NCBI GenBank assembly: GCA_964636325.1
Contig: CAZWRV010000013.1
Coordinates: forward strand, 23,556 to 87,555
Length of the DNA stretch: 64,000 nt
Direction of reading: 5' to 3'
Origin: CAZWRV01 sp964636325
GTDB taxonomy: Bacteria; Verrucomicrobiota; Lentisphaeria; Victivallales; GWF2-50-93
A model generated the notes under the pieces. That model worked only from the letters and a program-made list of their open reading frames with translations, did not search any database and had not been told where the DNA came from. The position numbers were made by a program, and so were the translations under genes. This document shows positions 26,533-35,067 of this stretch, in pieces. The stretch's first letter is position 1. The number at the start of each line of letters is the position of its first letter.

Positions 26533-27654
26533 ATGTGGGTTATGTTGGACGCTATGCTTCCGTTCGTGATAGACCGCCACAGCCGTATCAGCCTGACCAA
26601 GCAGGTGACAGATGGTCTGCGTCGAGCCATCGAGACTGGACACTTCAAGGCAGGAGCCCGGCTTCCCACGATGCTTGAAGTCGCCTCGGAGTTGTCCGTC
26701 AGCCTCGACGTGGTTCGTACTGCCATAGCCCGCCTTTCGCGCGAAGACCTGCTTACCGCCCGTCGCGGCCGCGGGATAGAGGTCTGCCCCGCCGGAAGCA
26801 GGCAGCGCTGGCAGGCGCATGTGCTCTACCTTCATTGGCCGGGTGCCATATCCTTCTTCGAGGCGGTGTCGGGCGAGACGATGGTCGAGGAGCTGCAGTT
26901 ACTGCGTATTTTGGTGACGCCGGTGCATATGAACTATGCTGAAATCAATTCCGGCTTCCCATTGCTCAGGTTTGTAGCCGACGCAGGCCCTGTCGACATG
27001 GCGCTCGTATCGGGAGGAGCCAAGGAAGTAGGCATTTTGCTGACCGAAAAGGAAATACCGTTCATACACATGTCAGCCCCGGTGGAACCGCTGTCGCGCC
27101 TTGCCGTCCGGCATGTGGTGGAGGAACGCACCGGTGCGATGAAGCAGGCCGCCGAACATGCAGCCAGACTCGGGACAAGAACTATGCTGATTCTGAACCC
27201 CGGTGGCGGCGGCTACGGCGACATGAGGCGGATTGCCGAGGCCGTCGGAATTTCGGTGGCTGTCCTGGAGGCTCCGCCCGACAAATCCCTCGGGGCTCCG
27301 GCGTCGGTCGAACAGGGCGGCCTGAAGGCCATGGCCCGATGGCTGGAATCCGGCGCAAGCCTGCCCGATCTTATATTTTTCCCTGACGATTATGTTGCGT
27401 CCGGCGGTCTGACGGCGCTCCTGGACCGCGGCGTCAGTATCCCGCGAGACGTGCAGGTGATTTCCTGGGCGAACCGCAACCTCGGCCCGATTTTCCCCCT
27501 TCCGCTCACCCGCATCGAGAACGATCCGGTTGAGACAGGCAAGAGACTTGCAGGCATCGTCGTCGACGCACTGAAGAAGCCGCATAAGAAAGTCAGGAAG
27601 GCTATCGCCATCGGCCCCAGGTTCATCGTCGGGGAAACGACCGCCAGACGGTGA
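26533..27654 (+). CDS. GntR-type regulator with a LacI-like sugar-binding domain
   Basis: A 373-residue transcription factor. Residues about 17-85 form a GntR winged helix (SLTKQVTDGLRRAIETGHFKAG, then LPTMLEVASELSVSLDVVRTAIARL and a wing ending in RRGRGIEV). Residues about 100-370 form a periplasmic-binding-protein-like effector domain as in LacI/AraR regulators; FFPDDYVASGGLTALLDRGVSIPRDVQVISW is its typical core. Such hybrids sense a sugar and control nearby catabolic genes. It is divergent from the prepilin-like/beta-helix/hydrolase operon and likely regulates it. Other in-frame ATGs are at 26542 and 26554; none has a good ribosome binding site. Confidence 0.85.
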   Translation: MWVMLDAMLPFVIDRHSRISLTKQVTDGLRRAIETGHFKAGARLPTMLEVASELSVSLDVVRTAIARLSREDLLTARRGRGIEVCPAGSRQRWQAHVLYLHWPGAISFFEAVSGETMVEELQLLRILVTPVHMNYAEINSGFPLLRFVADAGPVDMALVSGGAKEVGILLTEKEIPFIHMSAPVEPLSRLAVRHVVEERTGAMKQAAEHAARLGTRTMLILNPGGGGYGDMRRIAEAVGISVAVLEAPPDKSLGAPASVEQGGLKAMARWLESGASLPDLIFFPDDYVASGGLTALLDRGVSIPRDVQVISWANRNLGPIFPLPLTRIENDPVETGKRLAGIVVDALKKPHKKVRKAIAIGPRFIVGETTARR

Positions 27655-27818
27655 TTTATAGAGATCTGGGTATTGTCATGATTGTCGAGTTTCAGTGAAG
27701 ATAATCAGATAACTTCATCCTGCACTTTGTCCAGAACTTATTCATGGATAGCACGATGCAAGATAGTTTAGGACAAAGATCGCGATTAAGACGTTCGAAT
27801 TTCAGGGGGAGGTAAAGC

Positions 27819-28478
27819 ATGAAAATCATTGCGTTCAACGGGAGTCCGAGGAAGAAATGGAACACGGCGACGCTGCTCGAGAAGACGCTCGAAGGTGCGG
27901 CGGCGCAGGGCGCGAAGACCGAGCTCGTACACCTCTACGACATCAATTTCAAAGGCTGCGTGGGCTGCCTCGCGTGCAAGACGGTCGGGGGCAGGAGCTA
28001 CGGGAAATGCGCCATCCGCGACGATCTGAGGCCGGTCCTCGCAAGGGCGGCCGAGGCCGACGGCATCATCGTCGGCTCGCCGATCTACTTCGGCAGCCTT
28101 ACCGGGGAGGCGAGATCCTTCATCGAGCGACTTCTTTATCCGTATCTGGCATACACTGATCCGCCGCAGAGCATTTTCAAAAGGAAACTGAGGGCCGCCC
28201 TCGTCTACACCATGAACGTCACCGAGGAGGACATGAAGAAGCGCGGCTACGCCCAGCACCTCGGCATCCTAGAGATGGTGACCAAGCTGATCTTCGGCTC
28301 CCTGGAAACCCTCCACTGTTTCGACACGTTGATGGTGGACGACTATTCGAAGATATACGCGCCGCGCTTCGACCCCGCAATGAAGGCCGCCAGCCGTAAG
28401 AAAGTCTTCCCAGAGGACTGCAGAAGGGCTGTCGAGCTGGGCGGCAGACTCGCCATGAAGCAGGCGGATTCCAAATAA
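27819..28478 (+). CDS. Flavodoxin-like NADPH-dependent FMN reductase family protein
   Basis: A 219-residue flavodoxin-fold protein. The N-terminal strand and phosphate loop FNGSPRKKWNTATLLEK binds FMN. Gly-Cys-Val-Gly-Cys-Leu-Ala-Cys at about 47-54 is the cysteine motif of the iron-sulfur flavoprotein/NAD(P)H oxidoreductase group, and GSPIYFGSLTGEARSFIERL (about 87-106) is the second FMN loop. It likely transfers electrons to quinones, azo compounds or a partner. GGGGGAGG precedes the ATG. It stands alone and converges on the ribosomal cluster, sharing a bidirectional terminator. Confidence 0.85.
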   Translation: MKIIAFNGSPRKKWNTATLLEKTLEGAAAQGAKTELVHLYDINFKGCVGCLACKTVGGRSYGKCAIRDDLRPVLARAAEADGIIVGSPIYFGSLTGEARSFIERLLYPYLAYTDPPQSIFKRKLRAALVYTMNVTEEDMKKRGYAQHLGILEMVTKLIFGSLETLHCFDTLMVDDYSKIYAPRFDPAMKAASRKKVFPEDCRRAVELGGRLAMKQADSK

Positions 28479-28519
28479 AAAAGCCGGAGGCCGGAGAGCT
28501 GGTTCTCCGGCGATCCGGC
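28477..28519 (-). terminator. Bidirectional terminator ending the ribosomal operon
   Basis: Nested stem: outer GCCGGA/TCCGGC (28483-28488 and 28514-28519) and inner CCGGAGA/TCTCCGG (28491-28497 and 28504-28510). On the minus strand it is followed by six T, so it ends transcription after rpsS. It may also serve the FMN reductase gene on the plus strand. Confidence 0.75.
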
Positions 28520-28552
28520 ACATTTTGACGGTCTTGGCTGGGAGTGGCCGCC

Positions 28553-28831
28553 TCAGGTGGCGGTCTTGCCGCTGATGATTCCGTGGACCTTGAACGTGCG
28601 CGTCTGGGCGAATTCGCCGAGCCTATGGCCGACCATGTTTTCGGTCACGAACACGTTGATGAAGGTCTTGCCGTTGTGGACGTTGAAGGTGTGTCCGACG
28701 AAGTCCGGGATGATCATCGACCGGCGCGACCATGTCTTGATGGGCTTCTTCTGGCCCGCCCTGCCGATGGCCTGGACCTTCTTCATCAGGTGCTCGTCTA
28801 CGAACGGCCCTTTTTTGACTGATCTTGCCAT
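28553..28831 (-). CDS. rpsS: 30S ribosomal protein S19
   Basis: A 92-residue S19 of normal length, with the conserved ARSVKKGPFVDEHL start, IKTWSRRSMIIPDFVGHTFNVHNGK centre and GHRLGEFAQTRTF end. It follows rplB with no base between stop and start. It is the last gene of the cluster: the terminator at 28477-28519 comes next, whereas in most bacteria rplV and rpsC follow. Confidence 0.97.
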   Translation of the reverse strand: MARSVKKGPFVDEHLMKKVQAIGRAGQKKPIKTWSRRSMIIPDFVGHTFNVHNGKTFINVFVTENMVGHRLGEFAQTRTFKVHGIISGKTAT

Positions 28832-29659
28832 TTATTTTTTCCTCCGTTCTATGATGAACCTCTTGGAAGCCTTCCTGCGGTTGCGGGTCTTTCCGCCCTT
28901 GGCGAGCTTGCCCCATGGCGAACGGGGATGTCCGCCGCCGCTGGATCTGCCCTCGCCGCCGCCCATCGGATGGTCGATGGGGTTCATGACGACGCCGCGT
29001 ACATGCGGTCTGCGGCCGAGGTAGCGCTTGCGCCCGGCCTTTCCGAGCTTGATGTTCATGTGCTCGAGGTTTCCGACCTGTCCGATGGTGGCCTTGCAGT
29101 TGACGTGGAGCATCCTGATCTCGCCGCTGGGGAGCTTGACCTGCGCGTATTCGCCCTCCTTGGAGCGGATCTGCGCGAGCTGTCCGGCGGAGCGGACGAG
29201 CTTTGCGCCTCGTCCCGGGGCCATCTCGATGCTGTGTATCTCGACGCCTACGGGTATGTTCTTGAGCTTCATCGCGTTGCCGGGCTTGATCTCGGCCTTG
29301 TCGGCGCTCATGACGACGTCGCCGACCTTGAGGCCGACGGGGGCGAGGATGTATCTCTTTTCGCCGTCCTTGTAGGCGAGGAGTGCGATGTTGGCGCTCC
29401 TGTTGGGGTCGTATTCGATCGTCTTCACGGTGCACGGGACTCCGTCCTTGTCGCGGTTGAAGTCTATGTGCCTGAAGGCGCGCTTAGCGCCGCCGCCGCG
29501 GAAGCGCGTCGTGATCCTGCCCTGCGTGTTCCTTCCTCCGCGGGAGCGTTTTCCGACGGTCAGCGATTTTTCGGGACGGGAGGCGGTGATCTCGGAAAAG
29601 TCCGAGACGGTCATCTGCCTCCTGCTCGGGGTGATCGGCCTGAAATTCTTGAGTGGCAT
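28832..29659 (-). CDS. rplB: 50S ribosomal protein L2
   Basis: A 275-residue L2, normal length. The peptidyl-transferase-proximal C-terminal region is intact (GVVMNPIDHPMGGGEGRSSGG, with the conserved His of the DHPMGGG segment), as are the FRGGGAKRAFRHIDF and VGQVGNLEHMNIKLGKAGRKRY segments. It lies between rplW (27 bases) and rpsS (adjacent). Confidence 0.97.
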   Translation of the reverse strand: MPLKNFRPITPSRRQMTVSDFSEITASRPEKSLTVGKRSRGGRNTQGRITTRFRGGGAKRAFRHIDFNRDKDGVPCTVKTIEYDPNRSANIALLAYKDGEKRYILAPVGLKVGDVVMSADKAEIKPGNAMKLKNIPVGVEIHSIEMAPGRGAKLVRSAGQLAQIRSKEGEYAQVKLPSGEIRMLHVNCKATIGQVGNLEHMNIKLGKAGRKRYLGRRPHVRGVVMNPIDHPMGGGEGRSSGGGHPRSPWGKLAKGGKTRNRRKASKRFIIERRKK

Positions 29660-29686
29660 GTTAAACCTCGGTTTTCGGGATTTCGT

Positions 29687-29968
29687 TCATACGATTTCGA
29701 TGGAGCCCTTGGACAGGGTGATCACGGCCTTCCTGAAGTCTGGGCGCCGGCCCTGCTTCATCATCCTGCCGAGCCTTTTCGGCTTTCCGCGGACGTTCAT
29801 GATGTTGACGGCCGCGACCTCGACATCATATAGCTTCTCAACCGCGTGCTTGACCTCTATCTTGTTGGCGTTGGAATCGACCTTGAATACATACTTGTTC
29901 TTCTCCTTGAGGTCCATGGACCTTTCGGTGACGAGCATAGTCTTTATCGTGGAATAAGGATTTCTCAT
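29687..29968 (-). CDS. rplW: 50S ribosomal protein L23
   Basis: A 93-residue L23, which sits at the exit tunnel and docks SRP and trigger factor. Conserved parts: LVTERSMDLKEKNKYVFKVD, the NKIEVKHAVEKLYDVEVAAVNI helix and the GKPKRLGRMMKQGRRPDFRKAVITL tail. It starts one base after the rplD stop. Confidence 0.96.
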   Translation of the reverse strand: MRNPYSTIKTMLVTERSMDLKEKNKYVFKVDSNANKIEVKHAVEKLYDVEVAAVNIMNVRGKPKRLGRMMKQGRRPDFRKAVITLSKGSIEIV

Positions 29969-29969
29969 C

Positions 29970-30605
29970 TCAGGCTCCTTTTTCTATTCGTTTGAGGAAG
30001 ACGTCCACGGCGTCCTTTGCGATCAGGATCCTTTCGTGGAGCAGCATCTGGTACGTATTGACGTTGGCGGCCTTTGCCACCTCGAAGCCCTGGAGGTTGC
30101 CCGAGGCCCGCGCCAGGTTCTCATCCGGAGCCTGAACCAACATGAGCGTGTTGGATGTGGCATTGAGTTTTTTAAGGGCTCCTGCAAGGGTCTTCGTCTT
30201 GTGGTCAGGAAGAACCGCGCTCTCGAGGACGGCGACGGCCCCCTCCTTGACCCGCTCGGAAAATGCGCGTCTGAGGGCCATTGCCAGCATTTTCCTGTTG
30301 AGCTTCTTGGCATAGCTGCGCGGCTTGGGGCCGAATGTGACGCCGCCGTGCCTCCATAACGGGCTGCGGTTGCTTCCTGCGCGCGCCCTGCCTGTGCCCT
30401 TCTGGCGCCACGGCTTCGCGCCGCCGCCGCTCACCTCGGACTTGATCTTGGTGCTTGCCGTTCCAGCGCGGACTCCGGCGAGATGGGCGACCACCGCGTC
30501 GTGGACGAGCTGCGCGCCCTTTTCGAGCTCGAGATAGCGGTCTTCGATCTCGAGCCCGCCCTTCACGTTTCCATCCAAATCCACAATGTCAAGTTTCATA
30601 GCCAT
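29970..30605 (-). CDS. rplD: 50S ribosomal protein L4
   Basis: A 211-residue L4. The tunnel-lining loop is present (SGGGAKPWRQKGTGRARAGSNRSPLWRHGGVTFGP), with Lys, Arg and Gly in the usual places, followed by the rRNA-binding domain (KLNRKMLAMALRRAFSERVKEG). A second in-frame ATG is at 30599. AGGTGAT lies about nine bases before the first ATG. In gamma-proteobacteria L4 represses this operon; no such leader could be recognised here. Confidence 0.96.
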   Translation of the reverse strand: MAMKLDIVDLDGNVKGGLEIEDRYLELEKGAQLVHDAVVAHLAGVRAGTASTKIKSEVSGGGAKPWRQKGTGRARAGSNRSPLWRHGGVTFGPKPRSYAKKLNRKMLAMALRRAFSERVKEGAVAVLESAVLPDHKTKTLAGALKKLNATSNTLMLVQAPDENLARASGNLQGFEVAKAANVNTYQMLLHERILIAKDAVDVFLKRIEKGA

Positions 30606-30620
30606 AAGAGATCACCTGCC

Positions 30621-31265
30621 TTACTTTTTGATGTTGCTCTTCTTGATGGCGCTTTTAACGACGAGGATGCCGTTGTTCGGCCCCGGAACCGCGCCTTTTA
30701 TGAAAAGCAGGTTGTCCTCCAGGGCGACCTTTACGACCCTGAGGTTCTGCACCGTCCTCATTGCATGGCCCAGATGTCCGGGCATCCTCTTTCCCTTGAT
30801 GATGTTTCCAGGCTTCTCCTTGCATCCTATGGAGCCGCCCCTCCTGTGCCATCCTCCGCCATGGCTTGCGCGTCCGCCTGCGAAGTGATGCCTCTTGACG
30901 ACGCCCTGGAATCCGCGACCCTTCGTGGTGCCGAGGACATCGACGAACTCGTCCTGCTTGAATATGTCGGCCCTGACGACGTCGCCGGGCTTCGCCTCGG
31001 GGTTTTTGTCGAGCCTGATCTCGCCGATTGTTTCCGGGGGCGCCTCGACGCCGGCGGCCTTGCAGACGCCCTGTATGGCCTTGCTTGCGTTCCTGATCTT
31101 CCTGGTTCCGAATCCGAGCTGGAGCGCCGCGTAGCCGTGCTTCTCGACGGTCCTGACGCCCAGGACGGGGCACGGCCCCGCGAGGACGACGGTCACTGGA
31201 GTCAGAACTCCCTTCTCGTCATAGACTTGCGTCATTCCGAGCTTTCTTGCGATGATGCCTTTCAT
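30621..31265 (-). CDS. rplC: 50S ribosomal protein L3
   Basis: A 214-residue L3. Starts MKGIIARKLGMTQVYDEKG with AGGAGG before the ATG at 31265; the open frame extends 27 codons further without support. The central extension GTTKGRGFQGVVKRHHFAGGRASHG and the methylated-Gln region near the peptidyl transferase centre (SIGCKEKPGNIIKGKRMPGHLG) are intact. A 180-base spacer separates it from rpsJ upstream, longer than elsewhere in the cluster. Confidence 0.96.
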   Translation of the reverse strand: MKGIIARKLGMTQVYDEKGVLTPVTVVLAGPCPVLGVRTVEKHGYAALQLGFGTRKIRNASKAIQGVCKAAGVEAPPETIGEIRLDKNPEAKPGDVVRADIFKQDEFVDVLGTTKGRGFQGVVKRHHFAGGRASHGGGWHRRGGSIGCKEKPGNIIKGKRMPGHLGHAMRTVQNLRVVKVALEDNLLFIKGAVPGPNNGILVVKSAIKKSNIKK

Positions 31266-31445
31266 TTTTCCTCCTGGCACATGCCGGCCTGATGCGGCAG
31301 CGGTGCCTGCTTTGTTGCGGCCTGGCTGGGCGCCGAGTTCCGGCAACGGGCTTTTGAACGCCCAATGCCTTCCAACGGCGGCCCGGGTTCAGCCCCATGG
31401 CGGGGAGGAACCCTCAGCCCTGCCCGTTTTTCCTCAAGACGGACG

Positions 31446-31775
31446 TCAGCCGATCTTGATCGTTATATCCACTCCGGCGGGAAGGTTGAGCTTCTTGAGC
31501 TCGTCCACCGTCTTCGCGGACGGGTTGATGATGTCGATGAGCCTCTTGTGCGTCCTGATTTCGAACTGGTCCATTGACTTCTTGTCGACGTGCGGCGAGC
31601 GGTTCACGGTGAACCGTTCGATCCTAGTCGGCAGCGGGACGGGACCTGCGACGACGGCGCCGGTCCTCTTGACCGTGTTGACGATTTCGGAGACGGACTG
31701 GTCGAGGATCCTGTGGTCGAATGCCTGCAGGCGTATGCGTATCACCTGCTTCTTCGATGCTGTTGCTGCGCTCAT
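31446..31775 (-). CDS. rpsJ: 30S ribosomal protein S10 (NusE)
   Basis: A 109-residue S10, which also acts as NusE with NusB in antitermination. Conserved parts are IRIRLQAFDHRILDQS, GPVPLPTRIERFTVNRSPHVDKKS and the FEIRTHKRLIDI tail. Its ATG overlaps the fusA stop by four bases (ATGA), so it is translationally coupled to EF-G. A short Ala/Lys extension (residues 2-9) precedes the usual start. Confidence 0.96.
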   Translation of the reverse strand: MSAATASKKQVIRIRLQAFDHRILDQSVSEIVNTVKRTGAVVAGPVPLPTRIERFTVNRSPHVDKKSMDQFEIRTHKRLIDIINPSAKTVDELKKLNLPAGVDITIKIG

Positions 31776-33880
31776 ATCTGCTCCAGTATCTGTTTTTGGA
31801 TTTCTGCTGTAACTTTATCGAAATGAGAGGGTTCCATGGAATATGAAGCCCTGCCCTTTGAGAGCGATCTGATCGCGGTGGCGTAGCCGAACAGCTCGGA
31901 GAGGGGCGCATGCGCCATGACCTTGGACAGGTTGCCCTCCGAGTCGACTTCGACGACCTGGCCGCGCCTCCCCGAGATGTCTCCGATAATGTCGCCGAGG
32001 GAGGTGTCCGGCACGGTGATCTCGAGTTTCATTATGGGCTCGAGTATGGTGATTCCGGCCTTCCTTGCGGCGTCCTTGAAGGCCATGGAGCCAGCGATCT
32101 TGAATGCGAGGTCGGAGGAGTCCACGGGGTGGTAGGAGCCGTCGAGGATGTTGACGTTCAGGTCCACGACCGGGAATCCGGCGAGGACGCCGGATGTTGC
32201 GGCCTCCTTGATGCCGTTCTCCACGGATTTGATGTATTCCTTGGGGATCGCGCCGCCCGTGATCTTGTTCTCGATCGTGAATCCGTATCCGCGCTCCTTG
32301 GGCTCGATGCTGATCACGACATGGCCGTACTGTCCCCTTCCGCCGGTCTGCTTGATGAACTTGGCGTCCGACTCCGAGGCCCTGTTCACAGTCTCCCTGT
32401 ATGCGACCTGGGGTTTTCCGGTCTTCGCCTCGACCTTGAACTCCCTGAATATCCTGTCCTTGATGATGTCCAGATGCAGCTCGCCCATTCCCGAGATTAT
32501 GGTCTGGCCGGTCTCCACGTCGCTGCGCATGATGAAGGTGGGGTCCTCATCGGCCATTGATGCGAGGGCCTGGAAGAGCCTGTCTCGCTCCGCGGAGGAC
32601 TTTGCCTCGACGGCCATTGAGATTACGGGGTCGGGGAAGGTCATGGATTCGAGGGCTATGGGCCTGTTCTTGACGCAGATCGTGTCGCCGGTGGTGACGT
32701 TCCTGAGGCCGACGGCCGCGGCGATGTCGCCGCTGAAGACGGACTCGATCTCCTCCCTGTGGTTGGCGTGCATCTGGAGGAGGCGTCCGAGGCGCTCGAC
32801 GGAGTCTGTCCTCGGGTTGTATACCGCCATGCCCCTGTGGGCGGTGCCGGAGTAGACCCTGAAGAAAGTGAGCTTTCCGACATAGGAGTCGTTTAATATC
32901 TTGAACGCCAGGGCGGCGAACGGCTGGTCGTCGCCGACATGCCTGGATATGCTTTTTTCAGTGGCGGGGTCGGAGCCCTTGATCTCCCATACGTCGACGG
33001 GCGAAGGCAGGTAGTCGATAACGCAGTCCAGGAGCGGCTGTATGCCCTTGTTCTTGAACGCGGTGCCGCACACGACGGGGACGACCTCGCACGCGATGGT
33101 CCTCCTCCTGAGCGATTCCTTTATGGTGGCGATATCGGGCTTCCTGTCGTGGAGGAAGTGGTCCATTATCACCTCGTCGACCTCGGCGAGGCATTCGACG
33201 ATGTGATGGAGCGCGTCCTCGACCCGGGCGGCCATCTCCGCCGGAATCTCGCCGAAGTAGTATTTCTTGCCCATGTCTTCCGATTCGAAATATACGGCCT
33301 TGCCCGCGAGGATGTCGATAACGCCCTCGAAGGCATCCTCCGAGCCTATGGGAAGCTGGATCGGTATTGCGATGGCGCCCAGGTTGGATCTTATCTGCTC
33401 GACGACCTTCGTGAAGTCCGCGCCCGTCCTGTCCATCTTGTTGACGAAGGCGATTATCGGGACGTTGTATTTCCTGGACTGCCTCCAGACCGTCTCGGAC
33501 TGCGGCTGTACGCCTCCGACGGCGCAGAACACGGCCACGGCGCCGTCGAGGACGCGGAGTGAGCGCTCCACTTCCGCGGTGAAGTCGACATGTCCGGGCG
33601 TGTCGATAATGTTGATCCTGTGGTCGTTCCAGTAGCACGTGGTCGCGGCGGAGCTTATGGTGATGCCGCGCTCCTGCTCCTGCACCATCCAGTCCATGGT
33701 GGCGGTGCCCTCGTGGACCTCGCCCATCTTGTAGTTGACGCCGGTGTAGTATAGGATGCGCTCGGTAATGGTGGTCTTGCCGGCGTCGATGTGGGCCATG
33801 ATGCCGATGTTCCTCACGTTGGAGAGGCGCACCGGCCGTCCCTCGGCCTCGACATATTCTCTTTTTAAGGTCTGGTACAT
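31772..33880 (-). CDS. fusA: Elongation factor G
   Basis: A 702-residue EF-G that drives GTP-dependent translocation. G1 AHIDAGKTT at residues 29-37, switch I RGITI, G3 DTPGHVDF and G4 NKMD are all standard. Domain IV carries RGQYGHVVI and the C-terminal domain V the LEPIMKLEI strand. Length is typical. It lies between rpsG (100-base spacer) and rpsJ (coupled). This is the translocation form rather than the mitochondrial-like recycling type, judged by its place in the str cluster. Confidence 0.97.
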   Translation of the reverse strand: MYQTLKREYVEAEGRPVRLSNVRNIGIMAHIDAGKTTITERILYYTGVNYKMGEVHEGTATMDWMVQEQERGITISSAATTCYWNDHRINIIDTPGHVDFTAEVERSLRVLDGAVAVFCAVGGVQPQSETVWRQSRKYNVPIIAFVNKMDRTGADFTKVVEQIRSNLGAIAIPIQLPIGSEDAFEGVIDILAGKAVYFESEDMGKKYYFGEIPAEMAARVEDALHHIVECLAEVDEVIMDHFLHDRKPDIATIKESLRRRTIACEVVPVVCGTAFKNKGIQPLLDCVIDYLPSPVDVWEIKGSDPATEKSISRHVGDDQPFAALAFKILNDSYVGKLTFFRVYSGTAHRGMAVYNPRTDSVERLGRLLQMHANHREEIESVFSGDIAAAVGLRNVTTGDTICVKNRPIALESMTFPDPVISMAVEAKSSAERDRLFQALASMADEDPTFIMRSDVETGQTIISGMGELHLDIIKDRIFREFKVEAKTGKPQVAYRETVNRASESDAKFIKQTGGRGQYGHVVISIEPKERGYGFTIENKITGGAIPKEYIKSVENGIKEAATSGVLAGFPVVDLNVNILDGSYHPVDSSDLAFKIAGSMAFKDAARKAGITILEPIMKLEITVPDTSLGDIIGDISGRRGQVVEVDSEGNLSKVMAHAPLSELFGYATAIRSLSKGRASYSMEPSHFDKVTAEIQKQILEQI

Positions 33881-33980
33881 TTTTCCTAAAAGCGGGCTAC
33901 GTCCGCAACATAAAAATTCGAAATCCGAATTTCATAAACGCTTAGTTGAAGCATAAGAGCCTGAAACAAGGGCGCCGGCT

Positions 33981-34451
33981 TCACCACCTGTAGTGCGCAA
34001 AGGCCTTGTTGGCCTGAGCCATCTTGTGGGTGTCCTCCTTCTTTTTTATCGAGGAGCCCTGGTTTTCGAAGGCGTCCAGGAGCTCGGCGGCGAGGGCCTC
34101 CTTGAGGGGCATGCCTTTCCTGCCGTCGGCGTACTGCGTGATCCAGCGCATGGCTACGGCGACCTGCCTTTCGGAGTTGACCTCCACCGGGACCTGATAT
34201 GTCGCGCCGCCTACCCGGCGGCTCTTGACTTCGAGCTTGGGCTTGACGTTTTCCAGGGACTGCAGGAAGACCTCCAGCGGTTCCATTTCCTTCTTCTTCT
34301 GCTTTATCACGTCGAACGCGCCGTATACGATCCTCTGTGCGGTCGACTTCTTGCCGCGCTTCATTATCGTGTTGATAAGGCGGGCGACCAGTTCGCTGTT
34401 GTACTTCACGTCCGGCGAGAGCTGCCTTTTCACAGTCTTGCGTCTTCTCAT
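33981..34451 (-). CDS. rpsG: 30S ribosomal protein S7
   Basis: A 156-residue S7, the assembly starter of the 30S head. MRRRKTVKRQLSPDVKYNSELVARLINTIMKRGKKSTA is the usual N-terminus and GGATYQVPVEVNSERQVAVAMRWI the central rRNA-binding part; the C-terminal helix ends AHYRW. Between rpsL and this gene there is a strong stem-loop with a T-run, so S7, EF-G and the following genes may be made from read-through or from a promoter in that spacer. Confidence 0.97.
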   Translation of the reverse strand: MRRRKTVKRQLSPDVKYNSELVARLINTIMKRGKKSTAQRIVYGAFDVIKQKKKEMEPLEVFLQSLENVKPKLEVKSRRVGGATYQVPVEVNSERQVAVAMRWITQYADGRKGMPLKEALAAELLDAFENQGSSIKKKEDTHKMAQANKAFAHYRW

Positions 34452-34499
34452 AGTGATATTCCCTGGATTACCTGTTATGGGCCAGCTGGCCCGTTATGT

Positions 34500-34550
34500 T
34501 TATCAATAAAAACTGCCGACACCCTTGTTTCTGACGGGATGCCGACAGTT
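34500..34550 (-). terminator. Intrinsic terminator or attenuator between rpsL and rpsG
   Basis: On the minus strand a 14-pair stem (arms 34537-34550 and 34511-34524, with three G-T pairs) is followed directly by TTTTTATTG. It lies within the str operon, so it probably trims transcription rather than ending it fully. Confidence 0.75.
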
Positions 34551-34583
34551 CAAACTACCGATTTCAGCGGATCTGAAGCGGTC

Positions 34584-34970
34584 CTACTTGGCCGCCGCCT
34601 CTTTAGGCCTTTTCGCCCCGTACTGCGAGCGGGCCTGCCTGCGCTTCTCGATGCCGAGGCAGTCGAGAGTTCCGCGCACGATATGGTAGCGGACGCCGGG
34701 TAGGTCGCGGACACGGCCGCCCCTGACGAGGACGACGGAGTGCTCCTGGAGGTTGTGCCCTTCGCCGCCTATGTATGCGGTGACCTCCTGCCCGTTCGTC
34801 AGGCGCACCCTGGCGATTTTGCGGAGGGCCGAGTTAGGCTTCTTGGGCGTCCTCGTGGTCACCTGAAGGCACACCCCGCGCCGCTGCGGGCATCCTTCCA
34901 GGGCGCGGACCTTGGTCTTCTTGAACTTCTTGTCGCGTCCTTTTCTGACAAGCTGGTTGATTGTCGGCAT
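34584..34970 (-). CDS. rpsL: 30S ribosomal protein S12 with natural Arg88
   Basis: A 128-residue S12, the decoding-centre protein. MPTINQLVRKGR, CPQRRGVC, TPKKPNSALRK (Lys43 present) and GGEGHNLQEHS are conserved. At position 88 the usual Lys of GGRVKDLPGVRYH is Arg (codon CGC at 34707-34709). Lys88Arg is a known streptomycin-resistance change in Mycobacterium tuberculosis and other bacteria. It follows rpoC after 97 bases and precedes the terminator-like hairpin. Confidence 0.97.
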   Translation of the reverse strand: MPTINQLVRKGRDKKFKKTKVRALEGCPQRRGVCLQVTTRTPKKPNSALRKIARVRLTNGQEVTAYIGGEGHNLQEHSVVLVRGGRVRDLPGVRYHIVRGTLDCLGIEKRRQARSQYGAKRPKEAAAK

Positions 34971-35067
34971 AATTTTTCCCTGACTGTTTTATTGAGATTT
35001 CCCCGGATTCGATAAAACGGGCATGCAATATATCCTGCCGGAGCTGCAATGCAAGCTCCGCCGCGCG

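Noticed and set aside
33915..33936. Terminator upstream of fusA
   Set aside because: A short AT-rich AAATTCG/CGAATTT hairpin exists, but the stem is weak and it lies inside the str operon.
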